This document shows positions 1 to 8,442 of a stretch of 20,500 bases of DNA, piece after piece (within the stretch, counting starts at the first letter, position 1; the number at the start of each line of letters is the position of its first letter). The notes under the pieces are model-generated. The model did not search any database and was not told the origin of the DNA. It was given only the letters and a program-made list of their open reading frames with translations. The stretch is from an uncultured Flavobacteriaceae bacterium (GTDB taxonomy: Bacteria > Bacteroidota > Bacteroidia > Flavobacteriales > Flavobacteriaceae): positions 1 through 20,500 of the forward strand of contig CAJWFY010000011.1 of NCBI GenBank assembly GCA_913031655.1. Direction: 5' to 3'. Position numbers and translations under genes: made by a program.

Positions 1-51
1 AGCGTCGGATTCATAACCCGGAGGTCGGGAGTTCAAATCTCCCTCTCGCTA
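1..51 (+). tRNA. tRNA with CAU anticodon (elongator Met or Ile2), 5' part outside window
   Basis: The 3' two thirds of a tRNA are visible. The anticodon loop TTCATAA lies at 10-16 with anticodon CAT at 12-14. The variable loop is AGGTC (22-26). The T arm is GGGAG/TTCAAAT/CTCCC (27-43), and the 3' acceptor strand is TCTCGCT (44-50) plus discriminator A (51). No CCA is encoded. The bases just before the anticodon stem read AGC-G, which fits the usual GAGC end of a D stem and not the GCTC of bacterial initiator tRNAs. Elongator Met is therefore favoured; Ile2 (lysidine-modified CAU) cannot be excluded without the 5' half. The innermost anticodon-stem pair is A9-C17, a mismatch. Confidence 0.9.
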
Positions 52-73
52 CTTTCTTAAAACCATTCAATTA

Positions 74-1297
74 CTATTCTAATTTTCCGGCTACAAATCC
101 AGTACTCCATGCTGCTTGAAAATTATATCCTCCTGTTATTGCGTCAATATTTAAGACCTCACCTGCAAAATAGAGATTTGAATGAATCTTACTTTCCATA
201 GTATTTATATTAATATTTGACAAAGCTACTCCGCCACATGTTACGAATTCTTCTTTAAATGTTGTTTTTCCAGAAACTGAATATGAATCTTTTGTAAATA
301 ACTCTATCAAATGTCTCATTTTCTTTTTTCCTAATTCACCCCACTTTTTATTTGTTGGTACACCAAACTTTCTAACTAGAAATTGCCAAAGACGATTAGG
401 AAATTGAAATGGATTTTGATTGATAACTGTTTTTTTTGAAAAAGATGAAGAAAACTCTTCCAATTTTTTGTACAATAGTTCTGTATTACTTTCTAATAAC
501 CAATTGATTTCAATATTAAAACAATAATCTCTTTCAAACAAATCACGTGCACCAATTGAGGAAGCTTTTAAAATTACAGGTCCACTCATCCCCCAATGAG
601 TTATTAAGACCGGACCAATTGTTTCAATTTTAGTTCCAGAAATTTTAATTTTAACATCTTTAACTACTAAACCCATCAAATCAATAATTGATTCGTTAGG
701 CATATTAAATGTAAAAAGAGATGGTATGGGGGTTATTATTGAATGACCTATGTTTTTAAGCCATTCGAAGCCTTTGAGTTTTGGACTCCCTCCTGACGCA
801 ATAATGACACTATCATAGTGATTAGTAATATGACTGTCATTAAAACTTAGAGCCCATTTAGATTGAATTTTTTTTAAACTTTTAATAGACTTTTTATATT
901 TAATAGAAATTTCTTTTTTTTCACATTCTTCCATTAAACAATCAATTATGGTTTGTGAATTATTTGAAACAGGAAATACTCTACCATCTGGTTCAGCTTT
1001 CAATGAAACTTCTCTATCTTTAAACCAGTTCTTTGTGTCCTGAGGGCCAAAACGATAAAATATATTTTTAAGTTCTTTTCCTCCTCTTGGATAAGCATTG
1101 CATAAGCTAGCTATATCATTGTTTGCATTAGTAACGTTACAACGACCTCCACCTGAAACCTTAACTTTAGTAAGAACCTTAGAACTCTTTTCAAACAAAG
1201 TGACTGTAGCTAAAGGGTGATGTGTTTTTACTGAAATAGCAGCAAAAAATCCGGCGGCTCCTCCTCCAACAACTGCTACATTTTTAACAACACTCAT
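74..1297 (-). CDS. BaiN/HI0933-family FAD-dependent oxidoreductase
   Basis: This 407-residue flavoprotein belongs to the HI0933-like (BaiN/RdsA) family of cytosolic FAD enzymes. The N-terminal Rossmann motif GGGAAG sits at residues 11-16. A GGGRCN-type segment near residue 50 and the C-terminal FAD-contacting stretch FAGEVLNIDAITGGYNFQ with the AAWSTG motif are family hallmarks. The length is normal for the family. Members have been linked to reduction of bile-acid or other enone substrates, but most, this one included, have no assigned physiological substrate. The ATG at 1295-1297 places the FAD motif at the usual distance from the N-terminus. It is the last gene of the minus-strand block, 60 nt downstream of hisS, and faces the tRNA gene tail to tail. 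I see no clear promoter or terminator, so read-through from hisS is plausible. The family assignment is secure; the function is open. Confidence 0.9.
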   Translation of the reverse strand: MSVVKNVAVVGGGAAGFFAAISVKTHHPLATVTLFEKSSKVLTKVKVSGGGRCNVTNANNDIASLCNAYPRGGKELKNIFYRFGPQDTKNWFKDREVSLKAEPDGRVFPVSNNSQTIIDCLMEECEKKEISIKYKKSIKSLKKIQSKWALSFNDSHITNHYDSVIIASGGSPKLKGFEWLKNIGHSIITPIPSLFTFNMPNESIIDLMGLVVKDVKIKISGTKIETIGPVLITHWGMSGPVILKASSIGARDLFERDYCFNIEINWLLESNTELLYKKLEEFSSSFSKKTVINQNPFQFPNRLWQFLVRKFGVPTNKKWGELGKKKMRHLIELFTKDSYSVSGKTTFKEEFVTCGGVALSNININTMESKIHSNLYFAGEVLNIDAITGGYNFQAAWSTGFVAGKLE

Positions 1298-1357
1298 ATG
1301 AACAAATAATATCTTTTTTTGAAAAGAAACTTTATAAAAATCAATCGAAATACCTAA

Positions 1358-2716
1358 CTAAAATGATATTGAGTTTACATTATTTAATAGGTAAGTCGAT
1401 TGGCTGCCATCAGTCATGTTTTTAACTACGATTTCGTCGTTATTAAATTCATTCTCACCCATAATAACAGCAAATGAAGCATTATGTAAGTTAGCATATG
1501 AAAATTGCTTATTAATCTTTACCTCATCAGGATAAACAAAAACTTTTTTATTTTGTTTTCTAAACATATCAATAATTGGAAACATATTTTTCAAATACTT
1601 AATTCCAAAGTTTATTATTATAATATCGAAACTATTTTCTAAATAATCAGGAAATAGATTTTTTTCATCCATTAAAAGGAAAATTCTATCAAGTCCAAAT
1701 GAAATACCAACTCCACTTGTGTTTTTTAAATTAAAAAGCGAGGTTAAATCATCATACCTTCCACCTCCACCTAAAGATCCTAATCTAGAGTTCGTTTCAC
1801 AAGCAACCTCAATAATAGTACCTGTATAGTAATTTAAACCTCTTGCTAATGTTAAATCAAATCTGATTTTATTGTTTAATGAATTTTTTAGTGAAAAAAA
1901 TTCCAGAATGCTGCTTAAATCATTTAATCCTTTTATTGAAGGTGGGTAGTCTTTAAATAAAGTTGATAATTTTTCAATACTAATATTTTTATTTTCTAAT
2001 AACAATTGAAGTTCAGAGACTGACACATCCTTATTTAGCTCTTTAATTTCTTTAATTACTAAATCTATACCAACCTTATCTAGTTTATCGATAATAGAAA
2101 TAAAGTCATTTAAGTTGTTATCGGCTCCGATGTAATTAGCTAGACCTTTTAATATTAATCTATGATTAACATTAAAAACTAAATCATTAAAACCTAATTC
2201 AGTAAAAATTTTATCATATAATTTTATTAATTCGATTTCTTGAATTATTGAATTACTACCAATTACATCTGCATCACATTGAGTGAATTCTTGAAACCTT
2301 CCATGTTGTGGTCTATCTGCTCTCCAAACATTTTGGATTTGAAAGCGTTTAAAAGGAAAAACAATATCATTACGATGTTGAGCTACAAACCTAGCTAAAG
2401 GGACCGTTAAATCATACCTTAAGCCCTTTTCCGAGATTGAATTAGAGAATGAGGAAAGCTTGTTTTTCTGTAAAGATTCTATATCTGCTTTTTTTAACTT
2501 TTCTCCGGAATTTAATATTTTAAAAATAAGACGATCACCTTCATTGCCATATTTGCCAAGAAGGGTTGTGTTTTTTTCTAGTGCAGGTGTTTCAATTTGT
2601 GAAAAACCAAATAGTTTAAAATTCTTTACTAAAACATCAAGAATGTAATTTCTTTTTGATAATTCTAAGGGTAAAAAATCTCTAGTTCCTTTTGGATTTG
2701 AAGGTGTTTTTGACAT
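1358..2716 (-). CDS. hisS: histidine--tRNA ligase
   Basis: This cytosolic class II synthetase activates histidine with ATP and charges tRNA-His. All core elements are in order over 452 residues. The N-terminal PKGTRDFLP box is at about 8-16. Motif 2 includes the ATP-contacting arginine R132 in VWRADRPQ, followed by GRFQEFTQCDADVIG. The histidine-specific LARGLNYYTG loop with R292 comes next, then GGGGRYDDL and motif 3 GVGISFGLDRI (about 336-346). A C-terminal anticodon-binding domain covers roughly residues 360-452. The gene is complete and in frame. The ATG at 2714-2716 gives the standard N-terminus. It lies 89 nt downstream of rplI, reading in the same direction; the gap is AT-rich and only a weak promoter match (TTTC-19-GATATTTG) is present. 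The function is certain from the motifs. Confidence 0.98.
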   Translation of the reverse strand: MSKTPSNPKGTRDFLPLELSKRNYILDVLVKNFKLFGFSQIETPALEKNTTLLGKYGNEGDRLIFKILNSGEKLKKADIESLQKNKLSSFSNSISEKGLRYDLTVPLARFVAQHRNDIVFPFKRFQIQNVWRADRPQHGRFQEFTQCDADVIGSNSIIQEIELIKLYDKIFTELGFNDLVFNVNHRLILKGLANYIGADNNLNDFISIIDKLDKVGIDLVIKEIKELNKDVSVSELQLLLENKNISIEKLSTLFKDYPPSIKGLNDLSSILEFFSLKNSLNNKIRFDLTLARGLNYYTGTIIEVACETNSRLGSLGGGGRYDDLTSLFNLKNTSGVGISFGLDRIFLLMDEKNLFPDYLENSFDIIIINFGIKYLKNMFPIIDMFRKQNKKVFVYPDEVKINKQFSYANLHNASFAVIMGENEFNNDEIVVKNMTDGSQSTYLLNNVNSISF

Positions 2717-2805
2717 GAATTAATTAATAATACAACAAATATCTAATTTTTATATGAAACTAGAAATTAGTATTAGAAAAATTAATATAAGAGTTGAATA
2801 AAAAC

Positions 2806-3258
2806 TTAATCTTCTGACTTAACTATATCAAAAGAAATTTCGTGAATTACATCTCTATGTAATCTAATTGAAGCTATGTACGAACCAAGTCTTTTAATAT
2901 TCCCACCTTGGACCTTAATTATTTTTTTATCAAAATCAAAACCCTCATTAGCTAATTCACTGTTTAAATCAGAATTAGAAATTGAGCCAAATAGCTTACC
3001 ACCAGTTCCTGATTTAACAGAAATCTTAATCTCTAACTTGCTTAGTTTTTTAACTAATTTTTGAGCTTCATCAATAGCCTTTTTTTCTTTAAATTCTCTT
3101 TGTTTATTATTTTCAGCTAAAACCTTCCTTGAAGAAGTAGTAGCTAAAATTGCTAATTTTTGAGGAATTAAAAAATTTCTTCCATAGCCATTCTTAACAG
3201 AAACTATATCGTCTTTAAAACCTAAATTAGGTACGTCATTTTTTAGAATTAATTCCAT
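2806..3258 (-). CDS. rplI: 50S ribosomal protein bL9
   Basis: bL9 binds 23S rRNA near the L1 stalk base and helps maintain reading frame. The 150-residue product has the expected two-domain shape. The N-terminal domain opens MELILKNDVPNLGFKDD and contains the conserved GYGRNFLIPQKLA block (about 24-36). A charged connecting helix (about 45-75) leads to the C-terminal domain with the GKLFGSISNSD motif and the closing LHRDV segment. It is the third gene of rpsF-rpsR-rplI, starting 5 nt after the rpsR stop, so it should be co-transcribed and translationally coupled. The length and start match the family. Confidence 0.98.
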   Translation of the reverse strand: MELILKNDVPNLGFKDDIVSVKNGYGRNFLIPQKLAILATTSSRKVLAENNKQREFKEKKAIDEAQKLVKKLSKLEIKISVKSGTGGKLFGSISNSDLNSELANEGFDFDKKIIKVQGGNIKRLGSYIASIRLHRDVIHEISFDIVKSED

Positions 3259-3263
3259 AATAA

Positions 3264-3560
3264 TTATTTTAACATGTCAGCTTGATAAGGTAAAAGCGCC
3301 AAATGTCTTGCTCTTTTGACGGCAACAGAAACCTTTCTTTGATATTTTAAAGAAGTACCTGTTAAACGTCTTGGTAAAATTTTTCCTTGTTCGTTAATAA
3401 ATCTAAAAAGAAAATCTGGATCTTTATAATCAACATACTTTATGCCAGATCGCTTAAACATACAATATTTCTTAACAGACTTAGTGGCAATGTCTAATGG
3501 AGAAAGATATCTTATTTCACCTTGATTTCCTGCTTTTCCTGCTTGTTCTAATGATGACAT
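3264..3560 (-). CDS. rpsR: 30S ribosomal protein bS18
   Basis: bS18 forms a dimer with bS6 on the platform of the small subunit. The conserved core is plain in this 98-residue protein: a YLSPLDIATKSVKKYCMFKRSGIKYVDYKD-like region (about 18-47, given in part as DYKDP), then LLRFIN-type FLFRFINEQGKILPRR and the rRNA-binding tail TGTSLKYQRKVSVAVKRARH. The N-terminal ~16 residues are the variable, low-complexity extension typical of Bacteroidota S18. The start lies 2 nt after the rpsF stop and the stop is 5 nt before rplI, the standard order of this operon. A single cysteine is present in the KYCMFK box, so the zinc-type (C+) ligand set is absent. Confidence 0.98.
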   Translation of the reverse strand: MSSLEQAGKAGNQGEIRYLSPLDIATKSVKKYCMFKRSGIKYVDYKDPDFLFRFINEQGKILPRRLTGTSLKYQRKVSVAVKRARHLALLPYQADMLK

Positions 3561-3562
3561 AA

Positions 3563-3901
3563 TTATGCTTTTTTGTTATTACGTTCTCTTCTCTTAATTG
3601 CCCAAGCACCTGAATCCTTGTCCAATTTAACATTTAAATAACGCATGATTCTTTCGTCTCTTTTTAACTCAGTTTCAAAATCGTTAATTACAGTGTGAGG
3701 AGCTTTAAAATCAATTAAATTATAAAACCCACTTTGTTTATTTTGAATAGGATATGCTAATTTTTTCAATCCCCAATGTTCGATTGAAATAATTTCTGAT
3801 CCTAATTTCTTTAAATGGTCTTCAAATTTCTTCACTGTCTCCTTTACCTGATCATCAGATAAAACGGGATTTAAAATGAATACAGCTTCGTAATGATTCA
3901 T
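3563..3901 (-). CDS. rpsF: 30S ribosomal protein bS6
   Basis: bS6 is the partner of bS18 on the 30S platform. The 112-residue product begins MNHYEAVFILNPVLSDDQV, the usual first strand and helix. It carries the conserved IEHWGLKKLAYPIQNKQSG block (about 40-58) with the FYNLIDFKAP strand, and ends in a basic tail RRERNNKK. It is the first gene of rpsF-rpsR-rplI. Its own promoter lies at 3925-3955, giving a short leader of roughly 15-20 nt. That is too short to hold the S6:S18-binding leader hairpin known from many other bacteria. The gap to the upstream priA stop is only 66 nt. Confidence 0.98.
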   Translation of the reverse strand: MNHYEAVFILNPVLSDDQVKETVKKFEDHLKKLGSEIISIEHWGLKKLAYPIQNKQSGFYNLIDFKAPHTVINDFETELKRDERIMRYLNVKLDKDSGAWAIKRRERNNKKA

Positions 3902-3924
3902 AAATCTTATTAAAAAATTGATCG

Positions 3925-3955
3925 CAAAAATACATTAATAATATTGACTAACAAA
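3925..3955 (-). promoter_or_regulatory. promoter of rpsF-rpsR-rplI
   Basis: On the minus strand TTTG (3955 to 3952) is followed after exactly 19 nt by TATTTTTG (3932 to 3925). This matches the Bacteroidota primary sigma consensus of TTTG at -33 and TAnnTTTG at -7. The predicted transcription start falls near 3918, about 17 nt before the rpsF ATG. It lies between the priA stop and rpsF, so the ribosomal operon has its own promoter. Confidence 0.78.
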
Positions 3956-3967
3956 TTTTTTTTTGTT

Positions 3968-6412
3968 TTAATTATATGGATCAACGTCTATAGAAATATT
4001 GACATTTCTGAAATTAGAAATTGAGTTAAAACTTTTTAGCACTTTAGAGATATAACTCTTTGAATTCTCAAGACTTGTGTTGATAGGAATTTTAATTAAA
4101 ATATTTTTAATGAATTTATTATTTACTCTAGAAACAACAGGCGATTCAGGTCCTAATAATTGATTTTTAAATTGATTTTTTAAAGTATTAGCTAACCAAA
4201 TGGAACTTTTTTGAGCAGTCATTAAATTTTTATGTTTTAAAGTTAGCTTTATCAATCTAGAATAAGGAGGATATTTAAATGTGAACCTTTCGCTCAATTG
4301 TTCATTGAACATCCCTAAGAAATCATTTTTAACAATTTTTTTCATTAACTGATGATTAGGGTTAAATGTCTGTACTATAACTTCTCCTTGTTTATCCGAC
4401 CTACCTGATCTTCCTGCTACCTGTTGAATTAATTGAAAACATTTTTCCTGAGATCTAAAATCTGGAAAGTATATTAAACTGTCTGCATTAACAACCCCAA
4501 CCAAAGCAACATTTTTAAAATCAAGCCCCTTTGTAAGCATCTGTGTTCCTACTAAAATTTGAAATTTATTATTTTCAAAATCATTAATAATATTACTAAA
4601 AGCATTTTTATTTCTTGTAGAATCGTGATCCATTCTTTCAATTTTAGAATCGGGAAAATATTGTTTTAACTCCTCTACTACTTGTTGAGTCCCTAAACCT
4701 TTTTTAATTGAAGTATTGCTGGAGCAAGTAGGACAAATTGTTTTGTTTTCCACCTTGTATCCACAATGATGACACTTTAATTCGTTAGAAATTTGATGAT
4801 AAGTTAGGCTAACATCGCAATTAATGCATTCATAAACATAGGCACACTTACTACATTCTAAATAAGGAGAATACCCTCTTCTATTTTGGAAAATAATAAC
4901 CTGTTTATTATTTTCAATTGTAGTTCTAATTTTATTAATTAGTAATTCAGAAAAATTACCTGATATTTTTTTTTCAATTATTGCCTTTTTCAAATCTTTT
5001 ATAATAATATTTGGTGGCTCTATTCCCCCAAATCTCTTATCAAGATTAATGAGTCCATACTTATTAGTTATAGCATTAAAATACGTCTCTACGCTTGGAG
5101 TTGCAGAACCTAAAAGAGTTTTAGCTTTATGCAACATTGCTAAATAAATTGCAGAATCGCGCGCATTATATCTAGGTGCGGGTTTAAATTGTTTAAACGC
5201 ATTTTCATGCTCCTCATCAACAATAATCAAACTTAATGCATTGAAAGGGAGAAAAATAGAAGATCTAGCTCCAATAATAACTCTAGCATTTTTATCATTA
5301 TTTAAAACTTTTTTCCAAACTTCCGTCCTTTGATTTAGTGAATATTTAGAATGATAAACAGCCAAATAATCTCCGAAATATTTCTTTAACCTACTTATTA
5401 GTTGTGTAGTTAATGCTATTTCAGGAACCAAATATAAAACTTGTTTATTTTTTTTAATTTGATTTTCAATTAGCTTAACATAAATCTCAGTTTTTCCCGA
5501 AGAAGTGACACCATGAAGTAAAGAAACTTTTTTATGTTTAAAAGTTGACAAAATGTCATCATATGCAACTTTCTGATCAAAACTCAAATCTTTGGATTTA
5601 GATTTTTGATCAATTTCAAACTGAACTCGATCAACAATTTCTGATTTCTTAATTAAAATACCAGAGTTTAATAGTGCATTAATTGTAGTCCTTGAAACAC
5701 CTGAGTCAATAATTAGTTCAGTTATCGTTGGGTTAGATTTCTTTATTAATAAATACAAGCACCCAACAACTATTTGTTGAGATTTTTTCCCTTTTAAGCT
5801 CTTTAACAACAAATCTAAATCAGAATCATTTATTTTTTTATGAAAAAAAATTTTAACAACTTTTTTTGGTTTAAAATAATCATAAACCTCCTCTTTGAGT
5901 TTAACGATAGAATAATTTAATAACTCATTTATAGTTTGTGAAATATTTTTTTTATTTAGTAATAATATAAGCTCACGATAGGTTAATTTTTTATTTAAAA
6001 TTAAGTTTCTGTATATTAAATCTGCACTTTTTGATAATTGAATATTTTCATTCAACTCACTAATTAAAATAATTTCGCTTTCACTTTTCAAAAGCAGAAG
6101 TCCAGGAACTGCAATCTTAATTACCTGTCCAATTGGACACATATAATATTTAGACATCCATTTATAAAATTGAATCTGATGTTCATTAATAATTGGTTCA
6201 TTATCAATAATAAATTCAATTTGTTTGGCATCATAAAATTCTGGTAAAATATTATGTTTATTTATAACTATAGCTGTTAAAAATTTTGATTTCCCAAAAG
6301 GTACTATCACTCTAAATCCATTTTTCAAAAACTCAAACTCTATTTTATTGACTTTATAGGTAAACAATGTGTCTATAGGAAGAGGAATAACTACATCAAT
6401 TAGATAATGCAT
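3968..6412 (-). CDS. priA: primosomal protein N' (replication restart helicase PriA)
   Basis: PriA is a 3'-to-5' SF2 DNA helicase that recognises stalled forks and D-loops and reloads the replicative helicase. The 814-residue protein has the DNA-binding N-terminal domain (1 to about 100). The helicase core follows: Walker A GVTSSGKT (301-308), Walker B DEEH (399-402), GSATPS motif III (about 434) and later motifs GTQMLTKGLDF and QVAGRSGR. Between the two RecA lobes sit eight cysteines (C520, C523, C529, C532, C547, C550, C560, C563), the set that binds two zinc ions and mediates primosome contacts. All catalytic motifs are intact. Residues about 190-290 carry a winged-helix-like segment. It follows the YihY-like gene with a 2-nt gap, so the two are probably one transcript. 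Confidence 0.97.
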   Translation of the reverse strand: MHYLIDVVIPLPIDTLFTYKVNKIEFEFLKNGFRVIVPFGKSKFLTAIVINKHNILPEFYDAKQIEFIIDNEPIINEHQIQFYKWMSKYYMCPIGQVIKIAVPGLLLLKSESEIILISELNENIQLSKSADLIYRNLILNKKLTYRELILLLNKKNISQTINELLNYSIVKLKEEVYDYFKPKKVVKIFFHKKINDSDLDLLLKSLKGKKSQQIVVGCLYLLIKKSNPTITELIIDSGVSRTTINALLNSGILIKKSEIVDRVQFEIDQKSKSKDLSFDQKVAYDDILSTFKHKKVSLLHGVTSSGKTEIYVKLIENQIKKNKQVLYLVPEIALTTQLISRLKKYFGDYLAVYHSKYSLNQRTEVWKKVLNNDKNARVIIGARSSIFLPFNALSLIIVDEEHENAFKQFKPAPRYNARDSAIYLAMLHKAKTLLGSATPSVETYFNAITNKYGLINLDKRFGGIEPPNIIIKDLKKAIIEKKISGNFSELLINKIRTTIENNKQVIIFQNRRGYSPYLECSKCAYVYECINCDVSLTYHQISNELKCHHCGYKVENKTICPTCSSNTSIKKGLGTQQVVEELKQYFPDSKIERMDHDSTRNKNAFSNIINDFENNKFQILVGTQMLTKGLDFKNVALVGVVNADSLIYFPDFRSQEKCFQLIQQVAGRSGRSDKQGEVIVQTFNPNHQLMKKIVKNDFLGMFNEQLSERFTFKYPPYSRLIKLTLKHKNLMTAQKSSIWLANTLKNQFKNQLLGPESPVVSRVNNKFIKNILIKIPINTSLENSKSYISKVLKSFNSISNFRNVNISIDVDPYN

Positions 6413-6414
6413 TG

Positions 6415-7287
6415 TTAATGATTTTTTAATTTATAAATAACAACATTAAGTTCAAAACCCAACAGAAGAGAAATAGAATTAATCCATATAAATAGCATCA
6501 TTATAATTAAAGCCCCTATCGATCCATAAAGCTCATTATAATTAGAAAAATTATCAATATATAATCCAAACAAATAAGTAGTTGAAAATAAAAGAATAGT
6601 TGTCATGATTGATCCTGGAGAAATAAATTTTAAGTTTCTGCCTTGAACTGTTCCAAAAAAATAAAGTGAAGAAAAAGAGATTAGAGCAATTATTATTAAA
6701 AATATATATTTTAAATAATTAATTAAACTATCACTTTGTTTAATTAAAAAATCAAATAAAACTGATGAGACAGCTGCAAATAAAACAACTACAACTAAAA
6801 TAAGTCCTACAAAAACTGCATAGAGGTATTGTTTAAATAAACTTCTAGAATAATGAACATGATATGAGTCTGTAAATCCTCCAAAAACAGCGTTAACTCC
6901 ATTGCCAATTAATATTAGAGAAAATATTAAAGTAGTGGAAAGCAAACCACTTCTTTTATTGCTGTTAATATCTGTAAATATATCATGAAAAAAAACAGAT
7001 GATTCTTTTGGAAGCATGGACTCTACAAAAGATAAAAATACCATATCAAAATTTTCTATAGGAAAGTATGGGATAAGGTTTAATACAAATAAAATAAAAG
7101 GAAAAAAAGCCATAAAGAAACTAAAAGAAATACTACTAGCTCTAGTTGAAATAGCTCCTTTAATAATACCAATAAAATAGAGTTTAAATAATTCATAAAG
7201 TGAAAAACCATACAAACCATTTAATTTAATTTTTTTAAAAAAATTAATAACGTAATGTGTGATGAAATTATGTTTAATGAAACCCAT
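6415..7287 (-). CDS. YihY/BrkB-family inner membrane protein
   Basis: This 290-residue integral membrane protein belongs to the YihY/virulence factor BrkB family, once mislabelled RNase BN. The conserved first-helix region GAISTRASSISFSFFMAFFP is at about residues 44-63. Six hydrophobic helices can be drawn at about 50-75, 113-135, 150-177, 190-212, 224-246 and 256-280. The invariant IGNGVNAVFGGF stretch and the GSIGALIIMMLFIWINS segment of the last helix are typical. The family's biochemical role is not established. It is the first gene of a likely bicistronic unit with priA (2-nt spacing) and diverges from rlmH across only 47 nt. The short, very AT-rich spacer gives no convincing -33/-7 pair for either direction. 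Confidence 0.9.
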   Translation of the reverse strand: MGFIKHNFITHYVINFFKKIKLNGLYGFSLYELFKLYFIGIIKGAISTRASSISFSFFMAFFPFILFVLNLIPYFPIENFDMVFLSFVESMLPKESSVFFHDIFTDINSNKRSGLLSTTLIFSLILIGNGVNAVFGGFTDSYHVHYSRSLFKQYLYAVFVGLILVVVVLFAAVSSVLFDFLIKQSDSLINYLKYIFLIIIALISFSSLYFFGTVQGRNLKFISPGSIMTTILLFSTTYLFGLYIDNFSNYNELYGSIGALIIMMLFIWINSISLLLGFELNVVIYKLKNH

Positions 7288-7334
7288 ATATTTATAGTTA
7301 AATATAAATTAAAATTAATCCAATTGTTTAGTTA

Positions 7335-7805
7335 ATGAAAATTAAATTACTAGTTGTTGGCAAGACATCGAGCTTAAATTTACAAACTCTAATTAATGAT
7401 TATGTAAAAAGAATAAATCATTATATGAAGTTTGAAATAATAATGATTAATAACAGTAAATTAAAAAAAATAAATCCATTAGAATTAAAAAAAATTGAGG
7501 GCAATAATATATTAAAAAAAATTAATGAAAAAGACTTAGTTTTTCTATTAGATGAAAAAGGAGAATCCTATACTTCTCTTGAATTTTCTAATTTCATTAA
7601 AAAAAATATAATCACTAGATCAAAAGATATAGTATTTGTTATTGGTGGAGCACAAGGCTTTTCCAAAGATTTATATAATCGTTGTAATTCCAAAATTTCA
7701 TTTTCTAAAATGACTACTTCTCACCAATTAATTAGATTGTTTATGACAGAACAACTTTACAGAGCTTTCACAATAATAAATAACAATCCTTATCATAACG
7801 AATAA
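7335..7805 (+). CDS. rlmH: 23S rRNA (pseudouridine(1915)-N(3))-methyltransferase RlmH
   Basis: RlmH is a small SPOUT-class methyltransferase that uses SAM to methylate N3 of pseudouridine 1915 in helix 69 of 23S rRNA on assembled 70S ribosomes. The 156-residue product shows the knotted SAM-binding end clearly: FVIGGAQGFS (about 103-112), then the SKMTTSHQLIRLFMTEQLYRA helix region and the C-terminal NNPYHNE tail used in catalysis (the usual family ending is YHHE or YHK). The start at 7335 gives the MKIKLLVVGK first strand seen in the family. It is followed after 2 nt by the RdgB-type gene, so the two likely share a transcript. Confidence 0.97.
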   Translation: MKIKLLVVGKTSSLNLQTLINDYVKRINHYMKFEIIMINNSKLKKINPLELKKIEGNNILKKINEKDLVFLLDEKGESYTSLEFSNFIKKNIITRSKDIVFVIGGAQGFSKDLYNRCNSKISFSKMTTSHQLIRLFMTEQLYRAFTIINNNPYHNE

Positions 7806-7807
7806 TT

Positions 7808-8380
7808 ATGAATTTAATATTTGCAACAGGTAATTTAAATAAATTACAAGAAATCAAAAGCTTAATTCCAAAAGATATAAATATAAATGATCTTAATAGC
7901 TTAAACTTTTATGAAGAAATTCCCGAAAATGAAAATTCTATTGAAAAAAATGCTGTATTTAAAGCAAAATTTATTTATAATAAATACAACATTAATGTCT
8001 TTGCAGATGATACTGGACTTGAAGTTGAAGCTTTAAATGGAGAACCAGGAGTGTTTTCAGCTAGGTACGCTGGAAAAGAATGTGATTCTAATAAAAACAT
8101 GGAAAAATTATTAAAAAATTTATTAGATAAAAAAAATAGAAAAGCAAGTTTTAAGACCGTCATCGCATTAATTTTAGATAATAAGCTATATAAATTTGAA
8201 GGAATAGTTAATGGTACAATTACAAACTTTAAAAAGGGGAATAAAGGTTTTGGATATGACCCTATTTTTATTCCTGAAGGTTACGAAAAATCATTTGCAG
8301 AATTTTCTATTAATGAAAAAAACGGAATTAGCCACAGGTCTATAGCAGTGAAAAAGTTAATTAATTTTTTAAAAAAATAA
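7808..8380 (+). CDS. RdgB/HAM1 non-canonical purine NTP pyrophosphatase
   Basis: This house-cleaning enzyme hydrolyses ITP, dITP and XTP to the monophosphate plus pyrophosphate, keeping deaminated purines out of DNA and RNA. The 190-residue protein starts with the ATGNLNKLQEI nucleotide-binding loop (about 6-16). It carries the metal-binding FADDTGLEV motif (about 65-73), then GEPGVFSARYAG and the GFGYDPIFIPEGYEKSFAE substrate-recognition region (about 146-164). The SHRS motif is near residues 175-178. The length is typical. It sits 2 nt after rlmH and is the second gene of that unit. All family key residues that I can recognise are present. Confidence 0.97.
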   Translation: MNLIFATGNLNKLQEIKSLIPKDININDLNSLNFYEEIPENENSIEKNAVFKAKFIYNKYNINVFADDTGLEVEALNGEPGVFSARYAGKECDSNKNMEKLLKNLLDKKNRKASFKTVIALILDNKLYKFEGIVNGTITNFKKGNKGFGYDPIFIPEGYEKSFAEFSINEKNGISHRSIAVKKLINFLKK

Positions 8381-8420
8381 TTAACACAATTTTAAAAGAT
8401 ATAATTAAAAAAACATATTT

Positions 8421-8428
8421 TAAGTTTG
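8421..8428 (+). promoter_or_regulatory. candidate -7 element for the CarboxypepD_reg-like gene
   Basis: TAAGTTTG matches the Bacteroidota -7 consensus TAnnTTTG and lies 14 nt before the ATG at 8443, in the 62-nt gap after the RdgB-type gene. No TTTG is found at the expected 19-21 nt upstream, so this is a partial match only. Confidence 0.35.
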
Positions 8429-8442
8429 TATTTTCGTAAACA

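Noticed and set aside
2743..2770. Inverted repeat CTAATTT / AAATTAG between rplI and hisS as a terminator
   Set aside because: Only 7 bp, almost all A-T, with a 14-nt loop and no clean T tract; chance repeats of this size are expected in such AT-rich sequence.
7288..7334. Divergent promoters between the YihY-like gene and rlmH
   Set aside because: A promoter must exist for at least one side, but no TTTG / TAnnTTTG pair with acceptable spacing is present in the 47 nt, so none is annotated.
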